DNA of 64,000 nt from positions 5,981,248 through 6,045,247 of the forward strand of contig OX465104.1 in assembly GCA_949987565.1 (NCBI GenBank), given 5' to 3'. Under the pieces are notes generated by a model that did not search any database, was not told the DNA's origin, and was given only the letters and a program-made list of their open reading frames with translations. The stretch is from Luidia sarsii. Taxonomy: Eukaryota; Echinodermata; Asteroidea; Paxillosida; Luidiidae. Below, in pieces: positions 43,441 to 54,989 of this stretch (position 1 is its first letter; each line of letters opens with the position of its first letter). The translations under genes were made by a program, and so were the position numbers.

Positions 43441-44899
43441 CCCTCACCGCGTCGTAGACAATGCACTCATAATTTGCCGCCGAGAAAATCATTCAGAAAA
43501 AAAAGGTCGCGTGAGTGAGCTTCCGATAAACAGCTATATATAAAGCCCCACGAAAAGTACCAGATTGTACGTGTGTAACTTCCCAGTTTTTTTGTCGAAT
43601 CGAAACTCGTGACCGGTTGATGTATCAATTACACGAAGCCAATAGTGTCGTGTTTACTCTCATTGATGCGTCGAAATGAAGAGAATTAAGGCGGATTACC
43701 GGCAAGTCAAACATGCAATATACCCAGGAAAGACAATCGAGTAGGCGGCCATAAATGATTGGAATTATTCCCCAAATGGAAATGTGAGGATTTACATTTT
43801 GTTATTACAACATTGGAAATACCAAAAACTACACAAAATAGTCGATACCACAGTGTACACAATCTGCAGTACCTAGTCATTTACCAGTATACGCATTCAA
43901 TTAGCTTCCAAATAAAAATCTTTAATCCTTTATGAATGTGATTTTCGGAAGAGGGAAAAACACTTATCTTTATCTTAAGTATGTCTGTGAATAATACAGA
44001 AAGGCATGTTTCTGTTTGGTAGGGATACACATGGTATGTTATCCAATAGCCTCGAATGGCTACTCACATAGGAAAGACGTAAACGTATACGAATGTGGAC
44101 AAAGTCGCCTTGACTCACTGCCACCTCATCTATAGCCGATGCCCTTTGTCATGGTGTGCTGACTGTGCTCATGATCGGCACTTGGAACTTTGTATCAGCT
44201 AAGCATCGTCACCACCTATCTGCCGCATGCCTCAGGCCCTCTCACAATCTCCGGAAAGCCATTCGTTTCATCGCTCCTACACAGTAATTTCAGCACCACT
44301 TTGCAGTACCGGGGAACAAGACCCAACCCCCCCTCTTAAATCCAATTAGTCTCTTGGGGGCGCCCTTGATTCGATTTGTGGCCTGGGACATAGGGTCTGA
44401 GAATGATGACAGGATATACCGGTCCTCCCCCGCCCTTTTCCCCAAACGAGTGGTGCCATACGGTGTCAGACACCACGGTTTGTGTGTGTGTGTATGGGTG
44501 CGTGGGTGGGTTTACATAAGGGTTGTGTTTTACCAGAACAATGGATGGGTACTCAGAACAATGGGACCGCTCCTTGTGGCGTACACTTTTGGTACCCCAT
44601 AAGGTTTTCACGAAACTGGTTATTTGGAATTAACTCAAAAAGGAGGAATTTCCGAGGTATGTTTATCCGTCGCAAATAGAACCAATCTATATAAGGGGAC
44701 GTTCGCTAGAAATGTCAGCCTAGGAAATTGATTCTGGTTCGAAAGGGAGCGATTTGAATTAGGCTTTTCTGGGAGTATTTTTTAGTACACAAGAACAAAG
44801 GGAATACCCCACAAGTATACGGGTGTACGGGTGGGTGTTTGTGTGTGGTATGTGGGGGAGGGGGAAAGCTTCAAATCAACTGTTTGTCATGTTTGCCAA
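43441..44899. other. Intergenic or intronic DNA without supported genes
   Basis: A GTGTGT stretch at 44478-44494 is the only notable feature. Confidence 0.4.
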
Positions 44900-44912
44900 G
44901 TCATTGTAACTT

Positions 44913-45172
44913 CAATAGAAATGAAGGGGTTGTTCATCGCGTTGGTATAGATAAGTGGAAAGGGTGATCAAAGTCACGCGATGTGTCGTTGCTGGTGGCG
45001 ACGTTTCGGTTGCTAACTGCTAACCTTCATCAGGCAACTGAAGAATGCGCGCTGCGGCGTCTGTTTATGTCCGCTTCGCCGGTTCCCGTGCACCGGTTTG
45101 CGGACGTCGTAGTAGTGATCGTGCGGTTTGGCGCGCGATTCTGGCGTCCACTAGCGGCCCCGTCCGTGGCGG
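44913..45172 (-). mobile_element. Foldback family C element, single-armed copy with 13-bp target duplication
   Basis: GTCATTGTAACTT occurs identically at 44900-44912 and 45173-45185. Read on the minus strand, the insert has about 130 bp of GC-rich sequence, one hammerhead-like core (45033-45000), and the family tail ending in CCCCTTCATTTCTAT. The GC-rich 5' part is absent from the copy at 14293, where an inverted second core replaces it. Confidence 0.87.
45000..45033 (-). ncRNA. Hammerhead ribozyme-like motif (family C, second locus)
   Basis: The minus strand reads GTTGC, CTGATGA, spacer A, GGTT/AACC stem with ten-base loop, GAAACGTC, GCCACCAGCAAC. GC/GC plus GTTG/CAAC give a possible interrupted stem I. 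The core is identical to that at 14339-14372. Confidence 0.5.
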
Positions 45173-45302
45173 GTCATTGTAACTTGTTAACTTGTTACTG
45201 TATTTTGTAAACACCGAGTAAATGTGTATCATGATATTGATAATGGACATTAGGGGCGTTCATGAGCATGAATTGATGCGCTTCTTTCCGTTTGGCTTAA
45301 TA

Positions 45303-45348
45303 CTGTGAACCTCAAATCAAAATCAAATCAAATCAAATCAAATCTGAT
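45303..45348. repeat. AATCA pentanucleotide microsatellite
   Basis: About eight copies of ATCAA with two imperfect units. Confidence 0.85.
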
Positions 45349-46313
45349 CTAGCTGTGAACCTCTCATGCATTGCACCTTCTCTTTTATCACATTGTACCC
45401 AAGCCCTTATAATCAGAGCCGTGATCTCAGCTCCATAGCGGTCATACCAAGTCAGGGTTATGGCCGCCAACAAGTGTCTCATAGCACATCATTTTTTTTT
45501 TTTCAATATTTGCCTGGTGACGAACTCGCTTTGTCCGGCGACCCTCCGTTCGTCACCGGACCCGCCTCCGTTTAGATTGATTATGAGCGGGCTGAGAATA
45601 TAAAGCCAACGGTCGGATTCCCCCCCCGACAAAAAAAAGGGATGGGATTTCAAGGTGTGGAGAGGATGTAAGGCGAGAGACCGGACGAAACGAAGCCTTC
45701 CCCGGGCAGACGGTCCGCTGCAGAACACGATACTCCGGCGAGTTCCGGCGAACACAAAAGGAAAGGGAAAAAAAGGCAGCCGAGGAAACGGTGCAGGAGT
45801 GACGGGTATATATACCCGTGAATGTACCCACAGGCCCCGAGGAGGTTGCCCAATACTGCGTGCAAATAGTAGTCGGGGAAGCCGTGTTTATTAAACCGGT
45901 ACTGTGGTGTAAAAATCCTTGGGCGATAATTACGGACGTCGGGCAGAATCGTTTGGATTTCATCGACAAAAATGATGCAACCACGGTCTGCACTGGGACC
46001 AACACGGGCCACACTTTTTTGGTTCGAGGTTGCCCAACTTGTCTTCGCAGTGGGAGAGTGTCATGCTAATTAATAGAGGCAGGCGACTGCACGGAGCTTT
46101 CTCAAGACCTTCGGCTCGATCGGGAAATCCGGCTTCGTGCCCGTTTTCCAGCAGCTAGTAATTCAAAGCTCAAACTGAAGTCGCAAAAACTTGAAACGTC
46201 CCCAGTTGGCGTTACACGCCTCAGCCCCGCGGATCACGGCAGCCTTGGCCTATATACATTTATAAATCAGACGCCGACCTAACAACATTCTCGATCCTCA
46301 CGATACACAAATC

Positions 46314-46350
46314 CACACACACACACACACACCCCCACACACACACATAC
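46314..46350. repeat. CA dinucleotide microsatellite
   Basis: CACACA run interrupted by CCCC. Confidence 0.85.
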
Positions 46351-46539
46351 ACCCACGCGTCTGCAAATACCAAGCGGCCAACCGCTCGTCTTCTGTGCGT
46401 CGACGTACAGGGACACGATGACAGTCGGACGGTTCTCGGGAGCCTGGCGTTGTTGAGAGCAGCGATGCCGGGATCGATTCCAGATGGTCGGCGTCACTGT
46501 CACTCGCGCATCTGTCCGAATGAGTCGAGGTCACGGGCT

Positions 46540-47046
46540 TCTCTCTCTCCACCTTTCTCTCTCTCGTTCTATCTCTCTCAATCAATCTTCCCCCTCTCCC
46601 TCTCTCTCATTCTCCCTCTCTCTCATTCTTCCCCTCTCTCATCTCTATCTCTCTCCTCCCTCTCTCTCATTCTCCCTCTCTCCCTCCATCCCTCCCTCTC
46701 TCTTTCTCCCTCTCGCACTATCTTCCTCTCCCTCCTTTGTCTCTCTCCCTCTCTCTCTCTCCCTCTCAAACTCTCCCTCCTTTTCTCCCTCCCCCTCTCA
46801 ATATCTCTCTCTCCCCTCTCTCACTCTCTCTCTCCCTCTCTCTCCCTCTCTCTCCCTCTCCCTCTCAATATACATCTCTCCCCTTCTCTCTCTCTCCTCT
46901 CTCTCTCAATCCCCTCTCTCTTCCCCTCTTTCTCTCATTCCCTCTTTCTTACACCTCTCTCATTCCCCTCTCTCTCATTCCCCTCTCTCCCTCTCTCTCT
47001 CTCTCCCTCTCTCTCTCAATCCCCCTCTCTCTCTTTCTCTCCACAG
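46540..47046 (+). repeat. Long polypyrimidine tract (CTCTCCCT)
   Basis: About 500 bp of C/T ending in TTTCTCTCCACAG, a strong splice acceptor. Confidence 0.95.
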
Positions 47047-47135
47047 ACCTGATGCTCATTGTTGACATTCCACAATTCTTGTCGGACCTTTTCTACGATA
47101 TAATGCGGTATAGCTCAGGCCATAACAAGATGTGA
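47047..47135 (+). CDS. Candidate terminal exon behind a polypyrimidine tract
   Basis: After the acceptor at 47046 one frame (phase 1) stays open for 28 codons to TGA at 47133. The peptide contains LMLIVDIPQFLSDLFYDIM. There is no recognised family and no linked upstream exon. The pyrimidine tract itself creates a good acceptor by chance, so support is weak. Confidence 0.18.
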
Positions 47136-47229
47136 AATATTACCTGTATACCAAGCGCGGTTCTTGGCAAAGATGCGGGGACCATAAATTAAATAAATGA
47201 ATCTCAAAAAATGACTAGATTAATCCCCC

Positions 47230-47345
47230 GATACCTTCTGCCCTTAGGAGAGTTCCTGCTGGGATCAGACCCATACGTTTTTATGTTTTGCATTCTGGTA
47301 ATTTTAGTCAGTGAGCAGTTTGTAACATTTTTGGTATATCACTCT
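47230..47345 (+). mobile_element. Foldback family A, truncated copy
   Basis: GTTCCTGCTGGGATCAGACC, then the tail GTCAGTGAGCAGTTTGTAAC to GGTATATCAC. Confidence 0.65.
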
Positions 47346-48223
47346 TGTTAAATGAATAATAAATGAACCATGATTAATGAGCCTATATTACAAAAAGCTG
47401 AAAAAGGTGCTGGGTCGGTATTTCTGAAATAGCTCGTAACGGGTTGCCGGAATACCCTATCCCTGCGCCGGGAAAATAACACTGCCTAGTGCGAATTAGA
47501 CTCAAACGCTATTTTAACGGACGAAATTTAACACTTTCGTCCCGGATTTCTTCCAAATGCCGCCTTCTGTGAGTGAGAACTTTTGGGATATTGTTGTTGA
47601 TATTTTACTTTATTAAAGGAGGGCCTGCATTTCTAATGTAGAAAAAATGGAACGGGTTTTTAGTTCTGTACACCCCCGGTCTCATTCAGATGCAAACAAC
47701 CAAAGCAATCACTTTCTTTGCCATTTTTTAAAATTGAATCATCGTCTATTGAATTCGGAAATTTTTCCCCTTACCCTTTTCTACGTAAACGTGCGCAATG
47801 TAAAAACCCACTGTAAGTGCTTTATCATGCGTTGCAGTGGCTGTCTGTGTCGTTCAAACATGCGTTTATTTAATATCATTTGTATCATTTCACTGAGATT
47901 TTCCCTGACCATTTTAGTGTAGTTGGGTAAATCAGGTCAGTTGCACTGGATGAGGAAGTGCACACTATTTTCAGAGTTCCAAGCAAAATAGAAAAAAAAA
48001 GCCTAACCGATTGTAGGTAATGACAGCCATTGCGCACCCCATATATACACCCAAGACCTCGTGTGGCCATTCATAGGAAATACGCACACGCGATACACAC
48101 AGGAGACTCTCTGCGTCTTCAATTATACCGTATAGGTCCCAGCTTACTCGCGTTCTATTCACAATAATACAGTGCGCGGTCGCGTTCACACGGAGTTTGT
48201 GCTAGCTGGCATTGGCTCGGACT
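47346..48223. other. Intergenic DNA without supported genes
   Basis: The short ORF at 47647-47922 has ordinary AT-rich composition and no splice context. Confidence 0.4.
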
Positions 48224-48691
48224 ATATGTGACCCGGCACAGCATAATGAGGAATAACCCCCACTTTTGAGATTTTGAGATTTTTCTAATGATGTGAAAGA
48301 GTATACCATAAGCTTTCAAATGATATCAAATTTATTTCCGTGTGAACTTTGTTGTGAATAGTACAAGGGGACTTCGCTCGTTCATTTGGTACCAGACACA
48401 ATATAGCAGCGCCATTCTTACTCCTCGAAAGCGGCCATTCAAAAAGGCAGGAACTTTACATTTTCATGAAAACAGTACACAAACACTCCCCCGAAATCCT
48501 CATTTTTCAACATTTAGAGACGGATATCGGAAAAATCATTTGGACATAATATCCTCCAATACATTAACTTTCCGAAAATACATTTTTTTTTTATTATTAT
48601 CGAATTGAGAAGATACTTTAACTTCAGGCGTTGTTTACTCGAAAAGAGTTTTGGTGGGATATTCCTCATGCCGCTGTGCCGGGTCACATAT
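48224..48691. mobile_element. G-type inverted-repeat element (468 bp)
   Basis: ATATGTGACCCGGCACAGC at the left mirrors GCTGTGCCGGGTCACATAT at the right (19 bp perfect). The subterminal arms GAGGAATA / TATTCCTC also pair. The left-arm sequence recurs inverted near 57660-57780. Confidence 0.87.
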
Positions 48692-48899
48692 GACAAAGGA
48701 AGAGAACATGACCTTTTTTTTTGGTTTTTAGATAAATAGTTTTCTGGTTCAAACGCCATGCGCGCTGCACGAACCACAGCGAAAACACCCAGGAAAGATA
48801 TGAAAAAAGATGACGAGATATTTGTACAATGAGTCACCGAGTGGAAGGAGCCGAAAGCTCTGGGCCCGATTCGGTAAAAATGAATGTTCGTTCAGTCGA

Positions 48900-49128
48900 G
48901 ATTCACTTTGCTAATAAGAGGAGCGACCAAAGCCTTTTTTTTTTTATCTAGAGACGAGCCCCCATCCTCCCCAACTCCTCCCCTCCTCCTATATCTGTAA
49001 CACAATCCGCCTGAGCCCCAACTCTAGATCATGGAAAGTGAGCCTATGTTATAGAAATGAATCTGCCCATAAAAACGCACGGCTTGATCGCGGACGCAAG
49101 TCTCAATAGAGCTGAACGAATAAAAAGC
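48900..49128. other. Spacer DNA
   Basis: No supported feature. Confidence 0.4.
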
Positions 49129-49294
49129 TAGACCCTAAAGGCGGCTAAGTGAAATGCCGTATACGTCACAACTGAATATTCATGAGTTCATCTCCCGACT
49201 GCGGGAGGTCAATGGGTCCGGAAGTTAATTTATGCTAAGGAGCCATGAACACATTTTGACTTACGGCATTTTACTTGGCCGCCTTTAGGGTCTA
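49129..49294. mobile_element. TA-flanked MITE (166 bp)
   Basis: TAGACCCTAAAGGCGGCTAA and TTGGCCGCCTTTAGGGTCTA are inverted ends. The arms continue with GTGAAATGCCGTA / TACGGCATTTTAC. The ends include TA. Confidence 0.87.
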
Positions 49295-49571
49295 CCACGG
49301 CAAAACAAGAAAACACCAAGAAAGCTCTGTCGACTCGAATTGGCCAGGAAATCGTTCGGCGCCGACTTTGTTTAATAATGCTGTATCTAGTCCGTCAAAG
49401 TGAACAGCGGGTCTTACGGTACTGGACGATACGCGGATTTCCTGTATCTGTGAAGGCGACCAAATCTTCACTTTTTTGTTTTGTTTTTGGGGTCCGATCC
49501 CGACGAGAAGAAGCGCTTGGGGGACTTACAAATGTCGTGTTTCCGCGCCGACTGTACGTGCACGGGACACG

Positions 49572-49673
49572 ATGTCGCGCTGTATGCATACCGACCCGAC
49601 CCCATCTCTGCCCTGCATGCTCGGATCTCCACAGATAACCCGCATTACCCCCGTTTACACTCCTCGACTTAAG
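49572..49673 (+). CDS. Candidate first coding exon (34 codons), unidentified
   Basis: The ATG at 49572 opens a frame of 34 codons to the strong donor AAG|GTAAGAG at 49673/49674 (phase 0), in a GC-rich stretch. An overlapping frame (49481-49672) is also open and looks protein-like (contains DPDEKKRLGDLQMS), but ends in TAA just before the donor. I cannot choose between them on sequence alone. Confidence 0.22.
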
Positions 49674-50705
49674 GTAAGAGGACCAAAAAAAAAACCCCAA
49701 CCCTCCACACAGAAAGAAATCCGTCTCGGCGCACTCGGTTAGACTTCGCGGCACTTTCCCCGGGGGATCGCGTGCGCAGTCTCCCCCCCACCACCACGCC
49801 AGCCCGTCTCGACGGCGCGCTGGTAATCGGTTTACGTCGCCCGTGTTTTTCTGTCGGCACCGGCAGCGTCAAACGTATCTGCGCCGCTGGAATACGAGTC
49901 GGGGTCGGGCGGATCTTGATTAAAGCTGCGAGCGCTTCCTAGTTTGGTACTCTATCATTTTGCTTGTTTTTTTTGAGGGGGTCGGGTGAGGGAGGTATCT
50001 CCCCCCCCCCCCAATCTTGTAGTCTCGCGAGCTACACGTGTGAACCTTTTAATCTGAGTATCGTACAACTGGTTAGGTACAGCGAAGCCCGTCTGACAAG
50101 GGTATTCAGCCATTTTTTTTTTAGGGGGCTTCTCGACCATTCAGAAGTCCGGATTTAGCCCCACGTGACCCTCATTAGCATTTTGGAGCCTGGCTATACC
50201 GTTATTCGTGCAGGAGGTTGGCTTTTGTGAAGGGCAAAACTATTGCATAACTGTCAAGGGTCGACACTCAGGGCAATATGACTAAAGTGGTACTTTACTT
50301 GTACGGAATGGATTTTACCGCTGAAATGTATTTACGTACAGTTACGTTTAGCGTAAGTAGGGCCTATACCGTTACGTATTAGTGAATATGAGATGGATTC
50401 TCCAGACCCTCGGTACTCGTGTCTTACCCACCGTGCCCATGCGCACAGCACATCGTTCGATCCGTGAACTCGAGGTAAGAACACAATCTACCTCTACCAA
50501 GGTTGCGTATTGGTGGTCGTGACCGGGTTCGGTCGCTTCTGTTGAGCTTAATGCTAAAGTAGAACAAATTTTGGTTCTGCACCTCCCAGTGTGATTCATA
50601 CCCGAGTGAAATTGGCAGAGACGCAGCGGATCTCAGCGGACTTATGCTCGATCCAGATTTTCCGTTTGTGACCGCCAGAACGATGCTCCCTTTGGCACTA
50701 TTACA

Positions 50706-50881
50706 GGGAAGCACTATCTGCATGGGCTCCAGCCGGGTAGGTCATGAATAATTCAACAAAGAAAGTAGAAGTGACGTGTACATGTGCACTGTACATTGTG
50801 CAGTACACGTACATTATTCATATACGTCATAATGTTGAATTATTCATGACCTACCCGGCTGGAGCCCAGATAGTGCTTCCC
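50706..50881. mobile_element. D-type MITE with perfect 9-bp target duplication (Mutator-like)
   Basis: ACTATTACA occurs at 50697-50705 and 50882-50890. The element ends are GGGAAGCACTATCTG and its mirror, continuing into GGGCTCCAGCCGGGTAGGTC arms. A 9-bp duplication with long inverted arms is typical of Mutator-superfamily MITEs. Confidence 0.92.
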
Positions 50882-50890
50882 ACTATTACA

Positions 50891-51127
50891 GGCCGTTTTC
50901 AAAATGAAGGCTTATTGGCGCGGGCTATAGGCTTCGGTCAATTATTTATCTTACTCGTCATAATATCACATGCATCTTAAAACAAGACCTTGGCCCCAGG
51001 TCCTTGGGGAATACCCTGTACCTATCACCAAGCCAACAAACCTTCAAATTCGGAAACAAACCACAAACCTGGATTTTCGGGTTGTTGGTTTGAGTCCGAG
51101 CCCGTGCCTTCATTTCGAAAACGACCG
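50891..51127. mobile_element. K-type inverted-repeat element adjoining the D element
   Basis: GGCCGTTTTCAAAATGAAGG at the left and CCTTCATTTCGAAAACGACC at the right are inverted ends. It shares the interior with 31376 and 33082. It abuts the D element's target duplication. Confidence 0.75.
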
Positions 51128-51639
51128 CAGTGACCGCCTCCGTGTACACGCCTTCACGGTAGATGAACGCAGCGTAATTCGAACGCACCGTAATGCTTCT
51201 GTGCAAGTAGACCGAGGCGGCGCTCAAGTTCATCAGATCGAGAGCCTGATAGCGGGACTGAAGGCGGGAGATGAAAATGGTGCGGGCCCCGGGCAAGTAG
51301 GTCAAAGCTCCCTCAAATAAAGATGATTGCGAATGTGAATCACACGAGATGAACACAAACAACAATGGTTTAAATTGAACCAAAACAAATCCCAGTAGGC
51401 TTTCCGCCTACAGCGTGTTGCTAACAAAAATAGTAATGTCAATGCTAGAAAAAGATGTAAGATTTCATTAAAAAAAACAGCAAAGATAATTAGACTACAC
51501 CGGGACATGAGGACGAAACCTCATGGCTTAACGTACCAGGTCTCGTACTTCAAGGCAGAGCTCCGTGGTCGTAAGGCCTGACAGTCATTTTTTTTTTTTG
51601 GGGGGGCTATTTTCAAAATTGGTAAAGTAAGTTTTGATA

Positions 51640-51810
51640 AGACTTGAAAGTTTGCTTGGTGGAAAAACTTAGTGGAAGGTTTGCCATGAATATATGCATA
51701 TCTGCATATCTGCATGCATATCTGTTCTCTTTCAAGAAGTGTGGCTCTTTTCGGAGCCACACTTCTTGAAAGAGAAGAGCATGGTGTCACAGCAAACCTT
51801 TCTCAAAGTA
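51640..51810. mobile_element. Foldback family B element
   Basis: AAGAAGTGTGGCTCTTTTCG and GAGCCACACTTCTTGAAAGA meet at 51755. GGAAGGTTTGCCATG and GGTGTCACAGCAAACC flank. Confidence 0.75.
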
Positions 51811-52429
51811 GGTTTTCCCTTTCCATTACTTCTTCGGAAAAGAAGAATGATGTTTGAAAGGGTTTAAGTTTCACTTGTTGTTCACCGTGATGCTCGTTTT
51901 TGGCCACCTGTCTTTGACGACTTTTGCCTTCTTCCAGGGGTAGGGGGTCACGTCCCAGTTTTGTCTTTACTTATGCCATGGCGTTACGATGCCATGTCGC
52001 CTGATCAGATAGGCCTATGGACAGGAGCTCTAATCGCTCGCATCTGCTTTACCGCGCTCAGGGAATCAAGCCAATTCAATTGAAGTCGCCCACGCCGTGC
52101 CAGTGACCAGAACGAGGAATTAGCTAATGACAACGGGAAGAGGGCAGAACATAGAGGGGCTATAGTACGCGTGTACACGTAATTCCACGCAGTCCTTCGA
52201 CGGACGAGAGGAAACCGTACGAGATTGAACGGTGTCGGCGAGAATTTAAGTCGTGGAGAACAAAACCAGCCCTGTCGTTGTTTTTCCCGTGAGAGGGTAA
52301 TTTCAGTGTCCATTTTGCGCAAAAGGGTTTGCCAAATGTGGGTTCACCACCCGATTTATAACCATGTGTGTACCCACCACACCGTGTGTGGCCTATTGGA
52401 TACAGTACACTGTCGTTGACCGGTCATTA

Positions 52430-53530
52430 CACGCCGCCCATTTTGTCTACCCACACCAGCTGACTGAATAGGCCTACAATGGTAGACACGGGTCTTCGCA
52501 CGCCGACACTGTCTACTCACACCAGCTGGCTGAATACAATTGGAAAACACGGGTCTTCGCACCGCCAGACCCATTGTCTACCCACACCAGCTGACTGAAT
52601 ACATTATTGGTACATTTTGGCAGTCCTTAGTCATCGCTCACAAACCTATATGTCTACCAACACCAGCTGACTGAATTCAATGGTAGACACCGTCTACCCA
52701 CATAGGGTGAATTAATACAATGGTAGACACGGGTCTTCGCACGCCATCACTTTGTCTACCCACACCAGCTGACTGATACACCGAGTCATCGCACACAAAC
52801 CCTATGTCTACCTACATAGGGTGAATGAAAACAATGGTATACATGGGTCTTCACACGCCGACATTTTGTCTACCCACACCAGCTGACTGAATACAATGGT
52901 AGACACGGGTCTTCGCACGCCATCACTTTGTCTACCCACACCAGCTGACGGATAGACCGAGTCATCGCGCACAAACCCTATGTCTACCCACATAGGGTGA
53001 ATGAATACAATGGTATACATGGGTCTTCACACGCCGACATTTTGTCTACCCACACCAGCTGAATACAATGGTACACACGGGTCTTCACACGCCATCACTT
53101 TGTCCACCCACACCAGCTGACGACGGATAGACCGAATCACTGCGCACAAACCCCATGTCTACCCACATAGGGTGAATGAATACAATGATATACATGGGTC
53201 TTCACCCGCCGACATTTTGTCTACCCACACCAGCTGACTGAATACAATGGTAGACACGGGTCTTCGCACGGCATGACTTTGTCCACCCACACCAGCTGAC
53301 GGATAGACCGAGTCACTGCGCACAAACCCTATGTCTACCCACATAGGGTGAATGAATACAATGATATACATGGGTCTTCACACGCCGACATTTTGTCTAC
53401 CCACACCAGCTGACTGAATACAATGGTAGACACGGGTCTTTTCACGGCATGACTTTGTCCACCCACACCAGCTGACGGATAGATCGAGTCACTGCGCACA
53501 AACCCTATGTCTACCCACAGAAGGACACTG
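52430..53530. repeat. Tandem array with 60-bp subunits and a ~176-bp higher-order period
   Basis: CTACCCACACCAGCTGACTG and GACACGGGTCTTCGCACG alternate. A variant carrying CCACATAGGGTGAATGAA recurs at 52815, 52991, 53168 and 53342 (176, 177 and 174 bp). The variant TGCGCACAAACCC marks one subunit in each triplet. The first 400 bp are less ordered. Confidence 0.9.
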
Positions 53531-54985
53531 AATTCAATTGGTAACCAGGTTCATCGCCCGCTACTCTTTGTCTATACCCACGCCGGATGACTGATTGCTA
53601 TTAGTACAGGGTAATCTCTCGCCAAGCTTTCATTAACCCACACCAATTGACCGAACGCAAAAACGGGTAGACTTACAAGGGCGGTTATACCAACTGCCAT
53701 AGTAAGTCTACCAGTGAACATCCATATGTCCACGACGACTTTTTTGCAGCTCCACACATGCTAGGCCTGTTCGGTTTCGTCTACAAACCAGATTTTCTCT
53801 TGGCAGCAGTCAGTCTTGTGTCAACTTCCTAATAAATGATTTTAAACCAAATGGCAACAGCACCGAATTCTGTCATCATGAGAAAATGTTGCCTCGCTAT
53901 TTTGCCCGCGTAGCTTCGTTTGATCGCATCGCTTCCTTTTTCATTGGACGAAAACAACAACAAGATGCAGCATTGCAGCGAAGAGGTCTCTGCCCTATAT
54001 GAAGCTAGCCCGCCATACCCAAACCTAAAGTCCTTTTCACACGACGCTGAAAAAACTCTCAAGGCTTGAGAAAATGTCTCACGCATGAGAAATCTTACCA
54101 AAGTGCTACCGTGTGAAAGGTTACCAATACTTGAAGAGTGACAGACGTCCCTGGTGAACCCTTGAGAGATTCATCCCTGACGTAAAACACGCCTTCAATG
54201 CACACGCACGGTCAGCTCTCTCTCTCAGGCTGGGTAACCTCTTTCATCCGAACGTCTTTCGTCATGAGCGCCATTCGTTCCAGTGCACGGAGCCTGAAAT
54301 TAGTGCCGCTTGCCTCTCACGTCGCCGCTGGTATGTAGGCAAGTTGTGCGCATGCGCCGATGGGCTACGATGTAGTAGTGAACGATTTGTTTTTCTGTCG
54401 CGTATATGGATAATCACATTGCCTCCTGTGCTGCTAGCGCATACATGGCTGTGGGAAAATTGGGTTGCCATGCTCTGCCGCTCAAAGTGCATCAGTACTA
54501 CGTGCGTTTTACACGTACACACGTGCGCGTGCCCTGTGCACTGTATGTGGTCGTGTTAAGTGGTGGAAACTGTTACAAGGTTGCATTACTGCATTGGACC
54601 ATAATGGATCGATAGGCTAGCCGCCATTTTCACACTTGCAATGCAATAAGTGTAAGCTAGGCCTTAATGCCTTAGAGGTCAACTGAATACCGAAACATTG
54701 AAAAGCCTGATTTGACATTAGATTATGTTCATTGGTGCACTATCATCCCAGATCAATGTTATTTTGGTTATCTTTTTATTAATCAAATTTAATGCCCGTA
54801 GTTATTCAGGCCGTTGTTCTTCACGTCATGGGGTTGAGCACAGATTGTTTTCATCACAACTGTAGGGAGTTTGTGATAGATTTTGAGGGACAAAATCCCA
54901 AAGCGGGGCCTTTATTGAAACAGTGACGTGAGTGGATATTTTTTTACAAACGATGGTAAAAGTATTACCAAATACTTTTGTTTAC
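53531..54985. other. Intergenic DNA without supported genes
   Basis: The minus-strand ORF at 53829-54101 and plus ORFs at 54344-54615 have no coding bias or splice context. Confidence 0.4.
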
Positions 54986-54989
54986 AGAG

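Larger units (their letters stand above)
50642..51311 (-). pseudogene. Coding exon apparently interrupted by nested K-type and D-type elements
   Basis: On the minus strand an acceptor (TTTATTTGAG) opens a phase-0 frame at 51311. It runs to about 51128 with G/C-ending codons and protein-like content (GALTYLPGARTIFISRLQ..., then SNYAAFIYREGVYTEA). It then runs into the end of the K element. Beyond the nested K (50891-51127) and D (50706-50881) elements, the sequence down to 50642 continues the same frame for some twenty codons to a TAA. The alternating hydrophobic pattern suggests a beta-sandwich (TNF- or C1q-like) domain, but I cannot assign a family. It may be a disrupted allele or a dead exon. 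Confidence 0.33.

Noticed and set aside
52430..53530. CRISPR-like alternation of repeat and spacer
   Set aside because: The spacers are themselves repeated, no unique spacers or cas genes exist, and the genome is animal.
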